A stretch of DNA of 64,000 nt from Takakia lepidozioides. Its lineage: Eukaryota; Streptophyta; Takakiopsida; Takakiales; Takakiaceae. Positions within the stretch are counted from its first letter, which is position 1. Every line of letters begins with the position of its first letter. The notes below the pieces were generated by a model, which had not been told where the DNA came from, did no database searches, and worked only from the letters and a program-made list of their open reading frames with translations. The position numbers were made by a program, and so were the translations under genes. Below, piece by piece: positions 1 to 10,134 of this stretch. The DNA is taken from contig CM060732.1 of assembly GCA_030704615.1 (NCBI GenBank), forward strand, positions 63,965,053 through 64,029,052. Direction: 5' to 3'.

Positions 1-16
1 CCAGATTGCCCGTGCT

Positions 17-1390
17 GTGCAAGATGCATTTGAAATATCAGATACCCTCCGGGAGAATCCCACACCTACCCCAAATGCTCTTCACTTGGACCATGATGAG
101 GCTGTTGAGAATGGCGCAAATCCCTCTAAAATGCTTGATGGGGAAAATATGGGCGGAAAAGAAGCAGGCGCGCCAAATGATCTTCACCATGAAAAACTCA
201 TGCAAGAGTCCCAAATCCCCTTATACGATGGGAGCGTTCATAGCCGATTGACCGCCACATTGATGTTGCTCAATTCTTGCGCCACTCACAGATGTACCAA
301 CACATTTGTGGATGAGTTATTTTCATTGTTGAGGCTGGAGATTTTGCCCAAACAGAACACCTTGCCCAAATCGCAGTATGAGGCCAAAAATATGATCGCC
401 ATGATGGGTCTAGGATACAAACAGATCCATGCCTGTGAGCGTGGATGTGTATTGTTTCGTGGAGACCTCGAAAAGGCTGCAAATTGCCCCAAGTGCCACA
501 GTCCTCGATACATGGACGGCCGTGGGAAGGTGCCCAAGAAGGTGCTGCGATACTTTCCTCTCATACCTAGATTGAAACGGATGTTCCGAGCTAAGACGCT
601 CGCTGAGCTCATGAAGTGGCACAACAATCATAGAAGTGCAGATGGCATGGTCCGGCATGCTGCAGACAGTAAGGCTTGGTGCCATATTGACAACACATGG
701 CCGGATTTTGCTTCAGATCCAAGAAATCTGCGTCTTGGATTAGCACTGGATGGGGTCAATCCTTATGGCACAAAATCCGCTTCTTGGTCCACCTGGCCCA
801 TTATGGTGCTCAATTATAATCTACCTCCATGGTTGGTAACGAAGATTTTTTTTGTCATGTTAACACTCCTCATTCCTGGAAAGGAATCTGTGACAAGTGA
901 AAATGTGGATGTTTACCTGCAACCACTAGTGGAGGAGCTAGCGACATTGTGGGTGGGAGTTGTAGCCATGGATGTGGCAGCCATTGAAGGAGAGCGGGCT
1001 TTTACCATGCGTGCGGTCCTCATGTGGTCCATACATGACTTCCCCGCCTATGGCTTGTTATCAGGTCAGGTTCACCAAGGGTACTCTGCTTGTCTAGCAT
1101 GTGGACCTCAAGTCGATTCCAGATATTCCCCAGCTTGCAAGAAATTGATATTCCAGGGGCATCGACGCTATCTTCCCCACAATCATGCCTATAGAAGATC
1201 CAGACTTTTTAATGGGGCGCGAGACATAAGACCCGCTCCACATACAGTGACAGCCACCGAAATCAAGGAGCGTGCACGACATTACAAACAATGGATTGAT
1301 GATGGTGGGACTGTAGGCGCACAGAACGATCCCTCCAAGCTCCATGGCGTAAAACGATTGTCCATTCTGTTTGACTTGCCTTACTGGGAG
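17..1390 (+). pseudogene. CACTA transposase core (TNP2-like, Transposase_21)
   Basis: This encodes the catalytic region of a TNP2-type transposase, which would act in the nucleus on CACTA termini. Characteristic stretches are LYDGS near residue 75, FVDELFSLL near 98, LPKSQYEAKNMI near 115, a zinc-binding-like ACERGCVLFR followed by NCPKCHSPRY near 140-165, LRLGLALDGVNPYG near 240, and HDFPAYGLLSGQVHQGYSACLACG near 350. The frame ends in non-TNP2 residues after the conserved FDLPYWE at about 1390, and the homology resumes at about 1522 in another frame. An intron (GT at 1391, AG at 1521-1522) is possible, but the phases do not match cleanly, so a frameshift is the alternative. The N-terminus lies outside the window. 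Confidence 0.8.
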
Positions 1391-1506
1391 GTGCGATTAC
1401 CACACCTGTGTTTTGGGAACATAACAGTGCATTGGTTTTCATTGTGCATGATTGTTTGTTTACTGAACCTATGCTCTGTTAACATCATTCATGACTGCAT
1501 TGCAAT

Positions 1507-2430
1507 GTGCCTAATTTGTTAGACCACATGGTGCAGCATCTTATCATCCGCCACACTTTTGATACCATGCATTGCGAGAAGAACGTGACGGAGAACATAA
1601 TCAAGACTCTTTTCGGCGAAAATGACACGATGAAAGTTCGCCGCGAGCAGGGCATTCGAAAGCCTCTTTGGTTACGACGCCATCCCACTAGAGTGGATAC
1701 ATTGGTAATGCCTGATGCGCCATATGTGCTCACCAAACCAGAGCAACGGGTGTTCCTGGAGATTATCACGAATCTGAAAGTACCCACTGGCTATGCCTCT
1801 GCTTTCAAAAAGCATGTGGTCAAACAAAAGTTGAGCCAATTGAAGTGACATGATTATCACGTGCTCATGCAACAGATCCTCCCACTTGCTCTACGTGGGT
1901 TGATGGCGCCTGGGGTTCGCAATGCCATACTAAGAGTGTCTCGTGTGTTTCGCAAGCTTTGTGCAAAATTCATTGATCCCACCGAGCATGAGGAATTGAA
2001 GAAGGAGGTGGCAGTGACTCTTTGTCTTCTGGAGAAAGAGTTCCCACCCTCATTTTTTGATGTTATGACACATTTACTTATCCACTTGGTGGATGAGCTG
2101 GATTTGTGTGGACCTGTAGCTTCTCGGTGGATGTACCCGGTGGAGAGAGCAATGAAGGATTTTAAAGGGTATGTGCGAAACTTGGCGAAGCCTGAGGGCA
2201 GTATGGCGGAGGGCTACGTGTTTGATGAGGCATTGGGATTTTGTACAGAGTACTTGTCTTCTGTTGATGCTACTAGGCGGAGAGTGTGGGATGCAGGAGA
2301 GGAGGAATCAGTGTCGGGTTGGGTGTTGGAAGGAGTTGGTCGACCACGGAGGTTGACCCTCGAATTGTTGCAGCTTATCCACGACTACGTCATTCACAAC
2401 CATCCCAGTTTGAGCATTATGTTGGGGTAA
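1507..2430 (+). pseudogene. TNP2 transposase C-terminal part, DUF4218, with in-frame TGA
   Basis: This continues the transposase: HTFDTMHCEKNVTENIIKTLF near 1552 is the conserved segment that follows the core, and from 1861 the sequence reads as DUF4218 (HVLMQQILPLALRGL, FPPSFFDVMTHLLIHLVDEL, WMYPVERAMKDFKGYVRN). A TGA at 1846-1848 sits where related transposases have serine in the L-K-S-H-D motif, and the frame is the same on both sides. A single C-to-G change in a TCA codon would explain it. The product is therefore truncated unless the stop is read through. Confidence 0.8.
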
Positions 2431-2581
2431 GTGGCCAACGTGAGTGCATGTCACAGTTTCTGGTACCTGCTATGCATGGGTATGCTTTGTATAGGTGTGT
2501 GTGCAGTAGTTCTTCCATCGGCTGTAGGGATTGAACTAGATAAATTGATGTGGTTGTGCGTGTGTTGGCAAGTCCTATGAG

Positions 2582-3316
2582 GTGGAGAAATCCAGGTTGG
2601 AGACTGAAAATGCTGCTAACCAGAACAGGATCCGTGCTCTCCCTCACTTTGCAGAATGGCTGGTAAAAGCAGTCCGCCAGCATGTGTCAAGTGTTGCCAA
2701 CCATGCTACTGATCCAGCCTGCAAGGAATTGTTGGACATGTCCAAACCCCCATCATTAATCGCAACATCATACAAGAGCATGTCGGCTTATGGAAACCAC
2801 TTCAGGGTTACTTCAGATGGACTCAACAGCCCCTTTGTGACATATGACTCGGGGGTCTCTATTGTTTTCCAGCATGATTGTACTTGCATTTCAGGTGAGC
2901 AGGTGGTGGAAAGCGTACGGTATGTAGGTGTCATAAAGGAGATTTTAGAATTGGATTATGGCTCCACACACACCACGGTGCTATTGTATTCATGGGTACG
3001 TGCACGACGTGCGGGCTCTCAGCCTATGTCAATGAAGCAGGATGACTCTGGCTTCACATTGGTGAATTTCTCCCACTTGTTGCCTCCACTTGAACAGCCT
3101 TTTGTGCTCCCATCACAGGTCGAGCAAGTTTTTTTCTCTAAGTGTGTGAATGAACCGAGATGGAACGTGGTGCTGGAAAAAAACCCCAGGTCACGCAAGG
3201 CTGTTTGTGATGTGAGCATTTGCAACGATGATATTGCAAGTGTATCGGGCCTCTTAGCCCCCAATCACATTGAAGAGACCAATGTTGCTGGTGACATGGT
3301 GGGCCAGACCATCTAA
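2582..3316 (+). pseudogene. CACTA transposase DUF4216 region
   Basis: The reading frame matches DUF4216, the C-terminal domain of plant TNP2 proteins. Visible matches are VRYVGVIKEILELDYG near residue 118, VNFSHLLPPLEQPFVLPSQVEQVFF near 160-185 and a W-x-V-V-L near 195. It is separated from the DUF4218 frame by about 150 bases that may hold an intron. The tail after residue 200 (SICNDDIASVSGLLAPNH) is not recognised. It belongs to the same decayed element as the two upstream pieces. Confidence 0.7.
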
Positions 3317-3440
3317 GTGACACCTGTTAGAGGACTGTCTGGGACTTAGGCACTTTTACGGGATCTGTGGGGTACCCTTAATTTTTGCACAGACTGAGAC
3401 CAACAGGAGCCTTAGGGGTGACAACAGCGCACTTTAGGGG

Positions 3441-3676
3441 GGGGGTTACACAGCCCGTCACAGCCGCCACAGCCAGACACAATCGTCACAGCCAATCACA
3501 GCCAAACTCAACCCGTCACAGCCACACAGCCAGTCACAGCCCGACACAGCCCGACACAGCCCAACACAGTCGCACAGCCAATCACAGCCCGACACAGCCC
3601 GTCACAGCCCGTCACAGTCGCACAGCCAGTCACAGCCCATCACAGTTTCACACAGCCAGTCACAGCTTGACACAGC
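3441..3676. repeat. CACAGCC-rich minisatellite
   Basis: About two dozen imperfect copies of CACAGCC and GTCACAGCC or GACACAGCC units run from about 3450 to 3676. They read through as a His-Ser-Gln-rich open frame with no sign of selection. Because they lie just beyond the CACTA transposase they could be part of that element's subterminal repeat region, but no CACTA terminus is attached. Confidence 0.7.
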
Positions 3677-4247
3677 TGTCACGACCATAGGGAACGGATA
3701 GCAGGACAGGGAACGACTGTGGGGAACAACATCTGCGAATGGAACATATTAGTTCACGGATGACGGTTAGTGAGGGAAACGGTTAAAACTACAGGTAGGA
3801 AGATAAAGCCAGGAGCGAGGACTGGAAAAGGATCACTTCTTGGGGAATCACTTCGGGAAGGAGTTGTGGATGACTTCGGGGGAAATCAGAACTTGGAAAT
3901 GAAGCGGAGAGCGCATCTCTGAGCAGAAAGAGGGAGAACACGGAGTAGGAGGAGAACGATCTGTTGATACTTGCTGAATGCAAGAAGTAGAGTTGTAATG
4001 TAGAGCAGAATAGAGATACCATGGCTTCAGCCTGATACTTGATAGATATTAATCTGATACATACTTCATACTCACACTGTGTAGAGAGATCTGAGTGAAG
4101 CTGTGGAATGAATGGATGAGTTGATGGAATCCGATAGATTGCTGAAGCAAACTAATACTTAAATACCAACAGTAAGGTAACTAGCTAACATCAATGCGGA
4201 AAGGAAAATAAATAGGAAACACCCCCATGATACACTAGCTGTAGGTC
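3677..4247 (+). other. Putative LTR remnant and leader of the plus-strand Ty3 element
   Basis: The stretch begins TGTCACGACC, a typical start for plant Ty3 LTRs, directly after the minisatellite, and has no long ORF on the coding strand. I could not find a clear primer-binding site or the inner LTR end, and there is no partner LTR for comparison. The assignment rests on position and the start motif only. Confidence 0.3.
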
Positions 4248-4943
4248 ATGACTGATTGTTCTGAGCGGGCTGAGTGCTTAGAGATTTCCAACTCTTCTAT
4301 CTTGGAGTTCCCGCCTCGGATAGCGAAGGGATGGGTGAGTAAAAGTCGCGCGACATTTGGCGACCATATTGGGGAACTGGGTCATGAACAACCAGATGTG
4401 ACAGGCATCTGGTGGGATCATGGTGGATGGAGAATTAAAGAATTTGATGTGAATCAAATTCCTTGTGAAACTGAGAAGGAAAGATTGTCCAAACGATTCT
4501 TTCAGAGGTTCTTGGAATTGCCAGACGGTTGTAAAGAAAACATTCTTAAGAGAGTGCATGATGCTGACCCTGAGTGGGGTCTGGAGAAAGGAGTGATAAA
4601 GATTTATCAGGTGGCCTGTAGAGGAAGAGCACGTTGGTTACCAACACTGGTTTATGTGATAGCATTGCTATCCATTAAGCGAGTAGAGTTTGAAGGCTGG
4701 GAGGAAAGAAAGGTGAATGTTTATACTCATATGCATGAAGAGCTTGTACTAGTAAAGAATTGGATTCCAAAGGATATTTTGTGGATCAAACTCACACTAA
4801 GAACAGCTTTCCAGACTTGTTTGCCATATGGTTATATGGTAACGGAGACTTCTAGTATAGCCAAGGGTGCATTGAAGCTTGAAAGAAACCCAGGCATATA
4901 CGAGAGATATTACAGAAGAGAGTTTTGGTTATTGCCACATTAA
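4248..4943 (+). CDS. Unrecognised ORF upstream of gag
   Basis: A 231-residue frame of normal composition, without a family I recognise. It is rich in Trp and Glu/Lys (WWDHGGWRIKEFDVNQIP near residue 50, YERYYRREFWLLPH at the end), and no membrane segment is obvious. It lies directly upstream of gag and shares its reading phase. Three stops (TAA 4941, TGA 4950, TAA 4980) separate it from the next open stretch. It may be an extra retrotransposon ORF or the decayed N-terminal part of a longer gag precursor. The first ATG at 4248 is used for lack of other evidence. Confidence 0.45.
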   Translation: MTDCSERAECLEISNSSILEFPPRIAKGWVSKSRATFGDHIGELGHEQPDVTGIWWDHGGWRIKEFDVNQIPCETEKERLSKRFFQRFLELPDGCKENILKRVHDADPEWGLEKGVIKIYQVACRGRARWLPTLVYVIALLSIKRVEFEGWEERKVNVYTHMHEELVLVKNWIPKDILWIKLTLRTAFQTCLPYGYMVTETSSIAKGALKLERNPGIYERYYRREFWLLPH

Positions 4944-4982
4944 AAGAAATGAAAGACATGGGACATGAGTGATGAAAGATAA

Positions 4983-5780
4983 GCTAGACTCCAGAGATAT
5001 TCAGCAAAAAGAGAAAGCTATCTGAAAGCTAATTATCCATATCTTTGGGAGAGAGGAATAGACATAGGGGAATCATCTGGACCTCTCACACCAGTAAGAT
5101 CAGGGAGTACATCACCCATACCGGAAAAACTAGAGTTGGATGCCACTCCTTCTTTTTCTTTGCAAGAAAGATTAAGGGAATTGGTACGGGAAGAAGATCA
5201 ATCACGAGGTGAAAGATCTGAGGTACATCCCTGGATAAAAGATTTGACAGAAATCTTTGATAAGAGTTGGCATGGAACACCAAAAGCAGGAACTCCAGCT
5301 TCTGAAGTGGAGGCTGAAGAAGGAGGAGAGGATGTGGCAGAGCCAACGGAGAGTTCAGACTCTCCAACACCATTGCAGTTGAGTTACATGAGTGAAGAAG
5401 AAACCCAAGGGCAGAAGTTGGAGGATGAAAATAGAGAGAGGAAATTGGAAGAGGAAGAGTATGAAGAAGTAGACCCAACAGCTGAGGTTGAGACTACAAC
5501 CAGGACATCCCAACCTATTGGACCTGGATCAAGTGGAGCACTTGGATCACAGGCCAACGACGGTGTCGGCTCAGGGGGATCAGGCGGGCTGCCTGGATCT
5601 GGCTCTGGGGGGACAGGGAGTGTAGGAAGTAATGCAACTAGAGCTGGGAATACTGTGAATATCGTGGGGCCAGTAGCAAAAAGTGCTCAAGGGCCACCAC
5701 TTGGTGGAAGATCCACCACTACAACAACAGGTCCTGAAGGACCAGCACCAGCAAGGGTGCCAGCACCTGTCAGTGGGTAG
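4983..5780 (+). CDS. Acidic, low-complexity N-terminal gag region
   Basis: The frame is open from 4983; the first ATG is at 5136. The encoded segment is charged (runs of Glu and Lys near EEEEYEEVDPT) and then Gly/Ser-rich (repeats of GSGG, GSGS), followed by a Pro-Ala tail. It ends at UAG 5778-5780, in phase with gag, whose first ATG lies 15 bases downstream. Such linkers are common at the N-terminus of Ty3 Gag. It could be a separate ORF or part of Gag if the UAG is suppressed or is a mutation. Confidence 0.45.
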   Translation, partial: ARLQRYSAKRESYLKANYPYLWERGIDIGESSGPLTPVRSGSTSPIPEKLELDATPSFSLQERLRELVREEDQSRGERSEVHPWIKDLTEIFDKSWHGTPKAGTPASEVEAEEGGEDVAEPTESSDSPTPLQLSYMSEEETQGQKLEDENRERKLEEEEYEEVDPTAEVETTTRTSQPIGPGSSGALGSQANDGVGSGGSGGLPGSGSGGTGSVGSNATRAGNTVNIVGPVAKSAQGPPLGGRSTTTTTGPEGPAPARVPAPVSG

Positions 5781-5795
5781 AAGGTAGGGCCACAG

Positions 5796-6911
5796 ATGGC
5801 GTTACAACCAACACGGGCAAAACCACCTTTTCCAATATATTCAGGAAAAGGGGATCCCGATGTACACACTAGCCAATTTGAGCACATGTGTATAGTGAAC
5901 AATGAGAATGGCGATGATGCCAAGATGAGATTGTTTCCTTGTTCACTTATCAAGAAAGCAAGTGAATGGTATGCAAGATTCCCTGATAATCATTTCCTAA
6001 CCTGGAATGGCTTGAATACAGCATTCCGAAATAGGTTCAGGACAAGTAAAACTGAGGATGAAGTGTATGGAAGTTTACAACAGTTAAAGCAAAAGAAGCA
6101 TGAAACTGTTGAGGAGTATATGGAAAAGATGGAATTGATGATGAAAAAGCTGGCTGCTGTACCAGCACCAGGTTTACAGAAGACTTGGTTTGTGAGTGGA
6201 CTAAGACCAAAGTTGCAAAAGAAAGTGGATATGTTACCCCATAATACAGTGGAGGAGGCATTTGAAACTGCAAACAGAATTGAGCAATTGGGAATGCTCA
6301 GGAGAGAGAAAAGGGATGATGAGGACTCTGAGGATGAGTCAGATGAAGAAGAAGAGCAAGAACTAAAAAGGAAGAGTAAGAGAACGGAGAAGTTGAAAAG
6401 GGATAACTATGAGAAAAGATTAGAAGAAATCTTGAAGAAGTATGCCACAGAGGCTGCAACACATTGGAGGAAGGGTGTATGGTGTGCAAAGTGCCAGAAT
6501 GAAAGCCATACCACCACTGAATGCCACATGAAGGAGAAACACTGTACTATCTGTAAAATGGATAACCATTCTACTGAGAATTGTTACTACAACAGAAGGA
6601 CAACTGCAAGAGAACCTAGGCAAGTAAGGGTGCATCAGGTGCAGCCCCAGCCAAGAAGAAACAATGATCAGGACCACTATGGTAGGTCTGGTGGTTATAA
6701 CAATGGCATGGAAGGGAGGGGTAATTCAAGAGGGAATTACCAAGGAAATTTCAGAGGCAACTATCAGGGTATTCCAAGGGGGAATTACCAGCCCGAGAAT
6801 CAGGATTACAGAAATAATCCAAGAGCAGACCAAGGGCGAGGACCCAATGGTGAAGAACTGTGTTACTATTGTAATCAGCCAGGACATCGCAAGGCAGCCT
6901 GTTCATTCTAG
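5796..6911 (+). CDS. Ty3 Gag: retrotransposon gag domain plus zinc knuckles
   Basis: Gag forms the particle that packages the retrotransposon RNA. Residues about 10-160 resemble the Retrotrans_gag family (FPIYSGKGDPDVHTSQFE, ASEWYARFPDNHFLTWNGL, FRNRFRTSKTEDEVYGSLQQLKQ, VEEYMEKMELMMKKL). Residues about 170-215 are highly acidic then basic. Cysteine motifs follow: CAKCQNESHTTTEC, CTICKMDNHSTENC and a final CYYCNQPGHRKAAC of CCHC type, with an Arg/Gly/Asn-rich stretch between. It ends with UAG at 6909-6911, and pol follows in the same frame with no overlap. Confidence 0.85.
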   Translation: MALQPTRAKPPFPIYSGKGDPDVHTSQFEHMCIVNNENGDDAKMRLFPCSLIKKASEWYARFPDNHFLTWNGLNTAFRNRFRTSKTEDEVYGSLQQLKQKKHETVEEYMEKMELMMKKLAAVPAPGLQKTWFVSGLRPKLQKKVDMLPHNTVEEAFETANRIEQLGMLRREKRDDEDSEDESDEEEEQELKRKSKRTEKLKRDNYEKRLEEILKKYATEAATHWRKGVWCAKCQNESHTTTECHMKEKHCTICKMDNHSTENCYYNRRTTAREPRQVRVHQVQPQPRRNNDQDHYGRSGGYNNGMEGRGNSRGNYQGNFRGNYQGIPRGNYQPENQDYRNNPRADQGRGPNGEELCYYCNQPGHRKAACSF

Positions 6912-6929
6912 ATTAGACACCAGAATGAG

Positions 6930-9188
6930 ATGAGAGCTCCTGTGAATGAGGGCCCAGTGGTGGCAGCTCACATGGTTAGGCCATGTGTTGTACCAGAAGT
7001 AAGTACAATGATAGTAACAAGAAGCAAAGCCAAACTAATACCTCCAGTAGTTGAGGAAGATGATGATAATGAAGGTGGCAGTGATATGCCTAAAGATGAT
7101 GAGGCTTGGAGAGATGAGAAGGAACTGCACAAGGAAGTGGCAGACACCATAAGGGAAATGCAAAAGAGTACTGATATTCCTGTGGCAGATTCCTCTGATT
7201 CTGATGGAGAAGAAGAAATGAGTGAGGATGAAAGGAAGAAAGAAGCTGCAGACATGCAAAGTAATGAAGGGACTTTGGCTGAAGTAATATGCCAAACCAA
7301 AGCAGAGATTACCATTGGACAGCTATTGGCTGTGGCACCTTATTGTAGACACAGGCTGTATCAAGCGATCCATCGAATTGCCCAGGAGACAGGAAACACA
7401 GACCTGAACAGCAAGGTAACCAGTTATAATGTGAAGCCGGAAGGGCGAGAAACAGTCATGGACTTTGATGATTCTATGCCAGTAATCCAATTGAGAATTG
7501 GAAGCACAGAACTAACTGATGTACTGATAGATGGAGGCTCTGGAGTAAATATCATGACAGACCAATTAAGAAAGAAGCTTGGTCTAAGTAACATGAAACC
7601 AGCCCCATTTACAGTAACAATGGCAAATCAAAGGAGTGTACAGCCATTGGGATTGATAAGAGGAGTTAAGATACAGATACAAAAGATGATCTTTATGATC
7701 ACAGTAACTGTGTTGAAGATGGATGAAGTCATGGAGGCTTACTCCTTATTATTGGGACGTCCGTGGCTGAAACAGGCCAGGGTATTCCATGACTGGAATT
7801 CTCAGTTACTAACCGTGCATAATGGGATGCACGAGATACAAATTACCACAAAGACATCTAGTACATTACCTGCTATGAGAAGACCTCGAGGGGTCAGAGA
7901 GTATAACTGGAGAGGAGGACTGGATGAGGAGCAGGAAGCTACCATGTTTGCTGCACACCCAGAGTGGGAGCAGGTTGCAGAGATGCGGCTGGAAGGCCTA
8001 AGTTGTTTAAGAGGTATCTGCTGTGGTGTAGTGTCAGCAACACCAACTGAAGAGGAAACCAACAGTTACCCATCACATTTCTATGAAGAAAGAGAAGGAG
8101 AAATGGAAATCCTAGAGGAACCAGCCACTGTGAGTTTACAGGATGAAGTGGTGACTGGTTGGACAATCACAGCTGATGAGCATGTGAGGGAAGTGAATGT
8201 GGGAACTAAAGAGGAACCAAGGATGGTGAAGGTAGGAGCTGATTTGGAGCCAGAATTCTTTGAAGAAGCTAAGAGTTTGTTCATCAAATACAGAGATGTA
8301 TTTGCTTGGAACTACGAGGATCTAAAAGGGATACCACCTGAGATCTGTCAGCATAAGATTGAACTGGAACCAGGATCAGTACCAATCAAGCAGGCAAAGT
8401 ACAGAATGAATCCCAACTATGCACAGAAGGTTGGAGAAGAGATCAAGAAGTTGGCTGAGGCTAAGTTTATATACCCAATAGAGTATACAACTTGGTTGTC
8501 ACCCATTGTGATAGTTCCCAAGAAGAATGATAAACTAAGAGTTTGTGTGAACTATAAGAAGCTGAATGCTTGTACGAATAAAGATCCTTTCCCTTTGCCA
8601 TTCACAGAAGCAGTATTGGACACTGTGGCAGGCCATGCGATGTACTCATTCATGGATGGCTTTAGTGGTTATAATCAAGTGCAAGTGGTAGAAGAAGACC
8701 AAGGAAAGACAGCTTTCATCATAGACTGGGGTGCTTATGCATACAAAGTCATGCCCTTTGGACTTTGTAATGCACCAGCAACCTTTCAGAGAGTGATAAG
8801 TGAATCTTTTCATGAGTATCTGGATGATTTCATGCAGGTGTTCTTGGATGATTTCAGTGCGTACAGCTCTAAGAATGAGCACTTGCATAAATTGGAGTTA
8901 TGTCTGGCCAAATGCAGGATGGGAGGTCTGGGCCTGAATCCAGAGAAGTGTACTTTCTGTGTGAACTCAGGGGTGTTTCTGGGACACATTGTGTGTAAGA
9001 GGGGACTTCTTGTGGATCCCAGGAAAACAGAGGCCATTAAAGCCTCTCCACCACCAGTGAATGTTAAGAGTCTAAGGAGATTCCTTGGACAAACCAGCTA
9101 TTACAGAAGATTTGTCAGACGGTATGCACAGATAGCAGCACCATTGAGCAAACTTCTGAAGAAAGATGCAATGTTTGCATGGACACCT
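6930..9188 (+). pseudogene. Ty3 Pol fragment: aspartic protease and reverse transcriptase, 3' truncated
   Basis: Protease: the active-site region VLIDGGSGVNIM has its Asp near residue 201, with the flap-side LLGRPWL near 270. RT spans about residues 480-740: KFIYPIEYTTWLSPIVIVPKK, LRVCVNYKKLNA, KDPFPLPFTEAVLD, YSFMDGFSGYNQVQV, VMPFGLCNAPATFQR and the catalytic VFLDD near 640, followed by FLGHIVCKRGL and RRFLGQTSYYRRFVR. The RT connection ends at KKDAMFAWTP, where the frame crosses into foreign sequence at 9189 and the next stop occurs about 75 bases later. RNase H and integrase are missing, so the element cannot move on its own. The fold itself looks intact up to the break. Confidence 0.85.
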
Positions 9189-9366
9189 TGTCGTGCGCAT
9201 ACATATCGCTACACAACTACATCGCTATCCAAAAACCACACAACACATGTGCACACCACACACTAGTATACCACTAGTCCAGCCACTAGTCCAACCACTA
9301 GGCTACAACTAGTCAGTCACTAGGCTGCCACTATGCTGCCCACTATGGCAGTCATTAGTCCACACA
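9189..9366 (-). repeat. LTR-like direct repeat, copy 1 (CACTAG-rich)
   Basis: On the plus strand it begins TGTCGTGCGC and ends CCACACA. It is nearly identical to 9697-9874, with about five single-base differences seen by eye. It holds a cluster of CACTAG and CACTAT motifs about 8-15 bases apart. Read on the minus strand it begins TGTGTGG and ends CGACA, so it has the TG...CA form of an LTR terminus. Confidence 0.65.
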
Positions 9367-9606
9367 ATGATAAAGAAGAAGAATACAAGCACAAGCTCAT
9401 GCGAGCTCACAAAGCTGAAGCATAAACTCAGGCATATATAACCTCATCACTCAAATACAAGTCAAGCCAAGTGCACCCCACGCCATGGGGAATCCACACT
9501 ACGGCGCCATAGCTAGGCGCGGTGAGGCTCAACTCGAGAAAGATGAGCCTTCCGCGCTTGCCGTGAAGATAACCACTCCAGGGCCTAAATCTGCCTTGAC
9601 CCCTGG

Positions 9607-9637
9607 ATTGACACTTGGGCCAATCCCAAATGTCAAT
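9607..9637. other. Short inverted repeat (hairpin) between the two LTR-like repeats
   Basis: ATTGACA and TGTCAAT flank TTGGG and CCCAA around a CCAAT loop, with one mismatch in the stem. It could be a terminator-like or regulatory hairpin in LTR RNA; no function can be assigned. Confidence 0.4.
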
Positions 9638-9696
9638 ATGTAAAAGCTAGCTATTTCCTAGCTAGTTTCACACTAGTGGTAAAATAACTTGACAGC

Positions 9697-9874
9697 TGTC
9701 GTGCGCATACATATCGCTACACAACTACATCGCTGTCCAAAAACCACACAACACATGTGCACACCACACACTAGTATATCACTAGTCCAGCCACTAGTCC
9801 AACCACTAGGCTACAACTAGTCAGTTACTAGGCTGCCACTATGCTGCCCACTATGGCAGTCACTAGTCCACACA
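9697..9874 (-). repeat. LTR-like direct repeat, copy 2
   Basis: Second copy of the 178-180 bp repeat, offset by 508 bases from the first. On the minus strand it is directly preceded by a G6 purine tract, as expected for the start of a 3' LTR. Either the LTR is short (178 bp) and a second copy lies beyond it, or a 686-bp LTR carries the same block at both ends. Confidence 0.6.
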
Positions 9875-9890
9875 ATCGCCCCCCTAGCTG
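9875..9890 (-). promoter_or_regulatory. Putative polypurine tract
   Basis: On the minus strand AGCTAGGGGGGCG lies immediately upstream of TGTGTGG, the start of the LTR-like repeat. This is the position and composition of a primer for plus-strand DNA synthesis. About 250 bases of sequence without a convincing ORF separate it from the end of the pol frame at 10135. Confidence 0.45.
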
Positions 9891-10134
9891 GTGCTTAGGT
9901 CCCTCTAAGTCCAGGTAGCCACAAGATGTGATAGTGACCATAGCCTCACTAAGTCCTCCACCACTATCCCTACTACACTCAAACTCGATAGATCAAGAGG
10001 CCGGGTGCAAGAGTTGCCCCATCGTTAGTCGCCGTCTTGCAACCTGTGAACTTGAGCTTGGGATCTCATGTATTGACTCCTATGAGCTTGGCCTCCCATG
10101 TCTTGTTAGCTGCCTCCAGTCATGTCCACTGCCA

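Larger units (their letters stand above)
1..3676 (+). mobile_element. CACTA (En/Spm-type) transposon relic, left end outside the window
   Basis: The three transposase-region pieces below occur in the order usual for plant CACTA TNP2 proteins: transposase core, DUF4218, DUF4216. The left terminal inverted repeat and the N-terminal transposase-associated domain would lie before base 1. No right CACTA terminus is visible. The sequence passes into a CACAGCC-rich minisatellite and then into what I read as the LTR of a Ty3 element at about 3677, so the right end is probably lost or interrupted. A stop codon within the DUF4218 part and the unresolved junction near 1390-1522 make the element non-autonomous now. 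Confidence 0.75.
3677..9188 (+). mobile_element. Truncated Ty3-type LTR retrotransposon (plus strand)
   Basis: Order: putative LTR or leader, an upstream ORF of unknown function, an acidic linker ORF, gag with zinc knuckles, then protease and reverse transcriptase. All are in the same reading frame. RNase H and integrase are absent because the frame is cut at 9188/9189 by the end of another element. No 3' LTR was found, so boundaries other than the right one are uncertain. Confidence 0.75.

Noticed and set aside
3441-3676. CRISPR array
   Set aside because: The repeats are 7-9 bases, irregular and without spacers, in a plant-type genome.
3385-3690. His/Ser/Gln-rich ORF
   Set aside because: It is the translation of the CACAGCC minisatellite.
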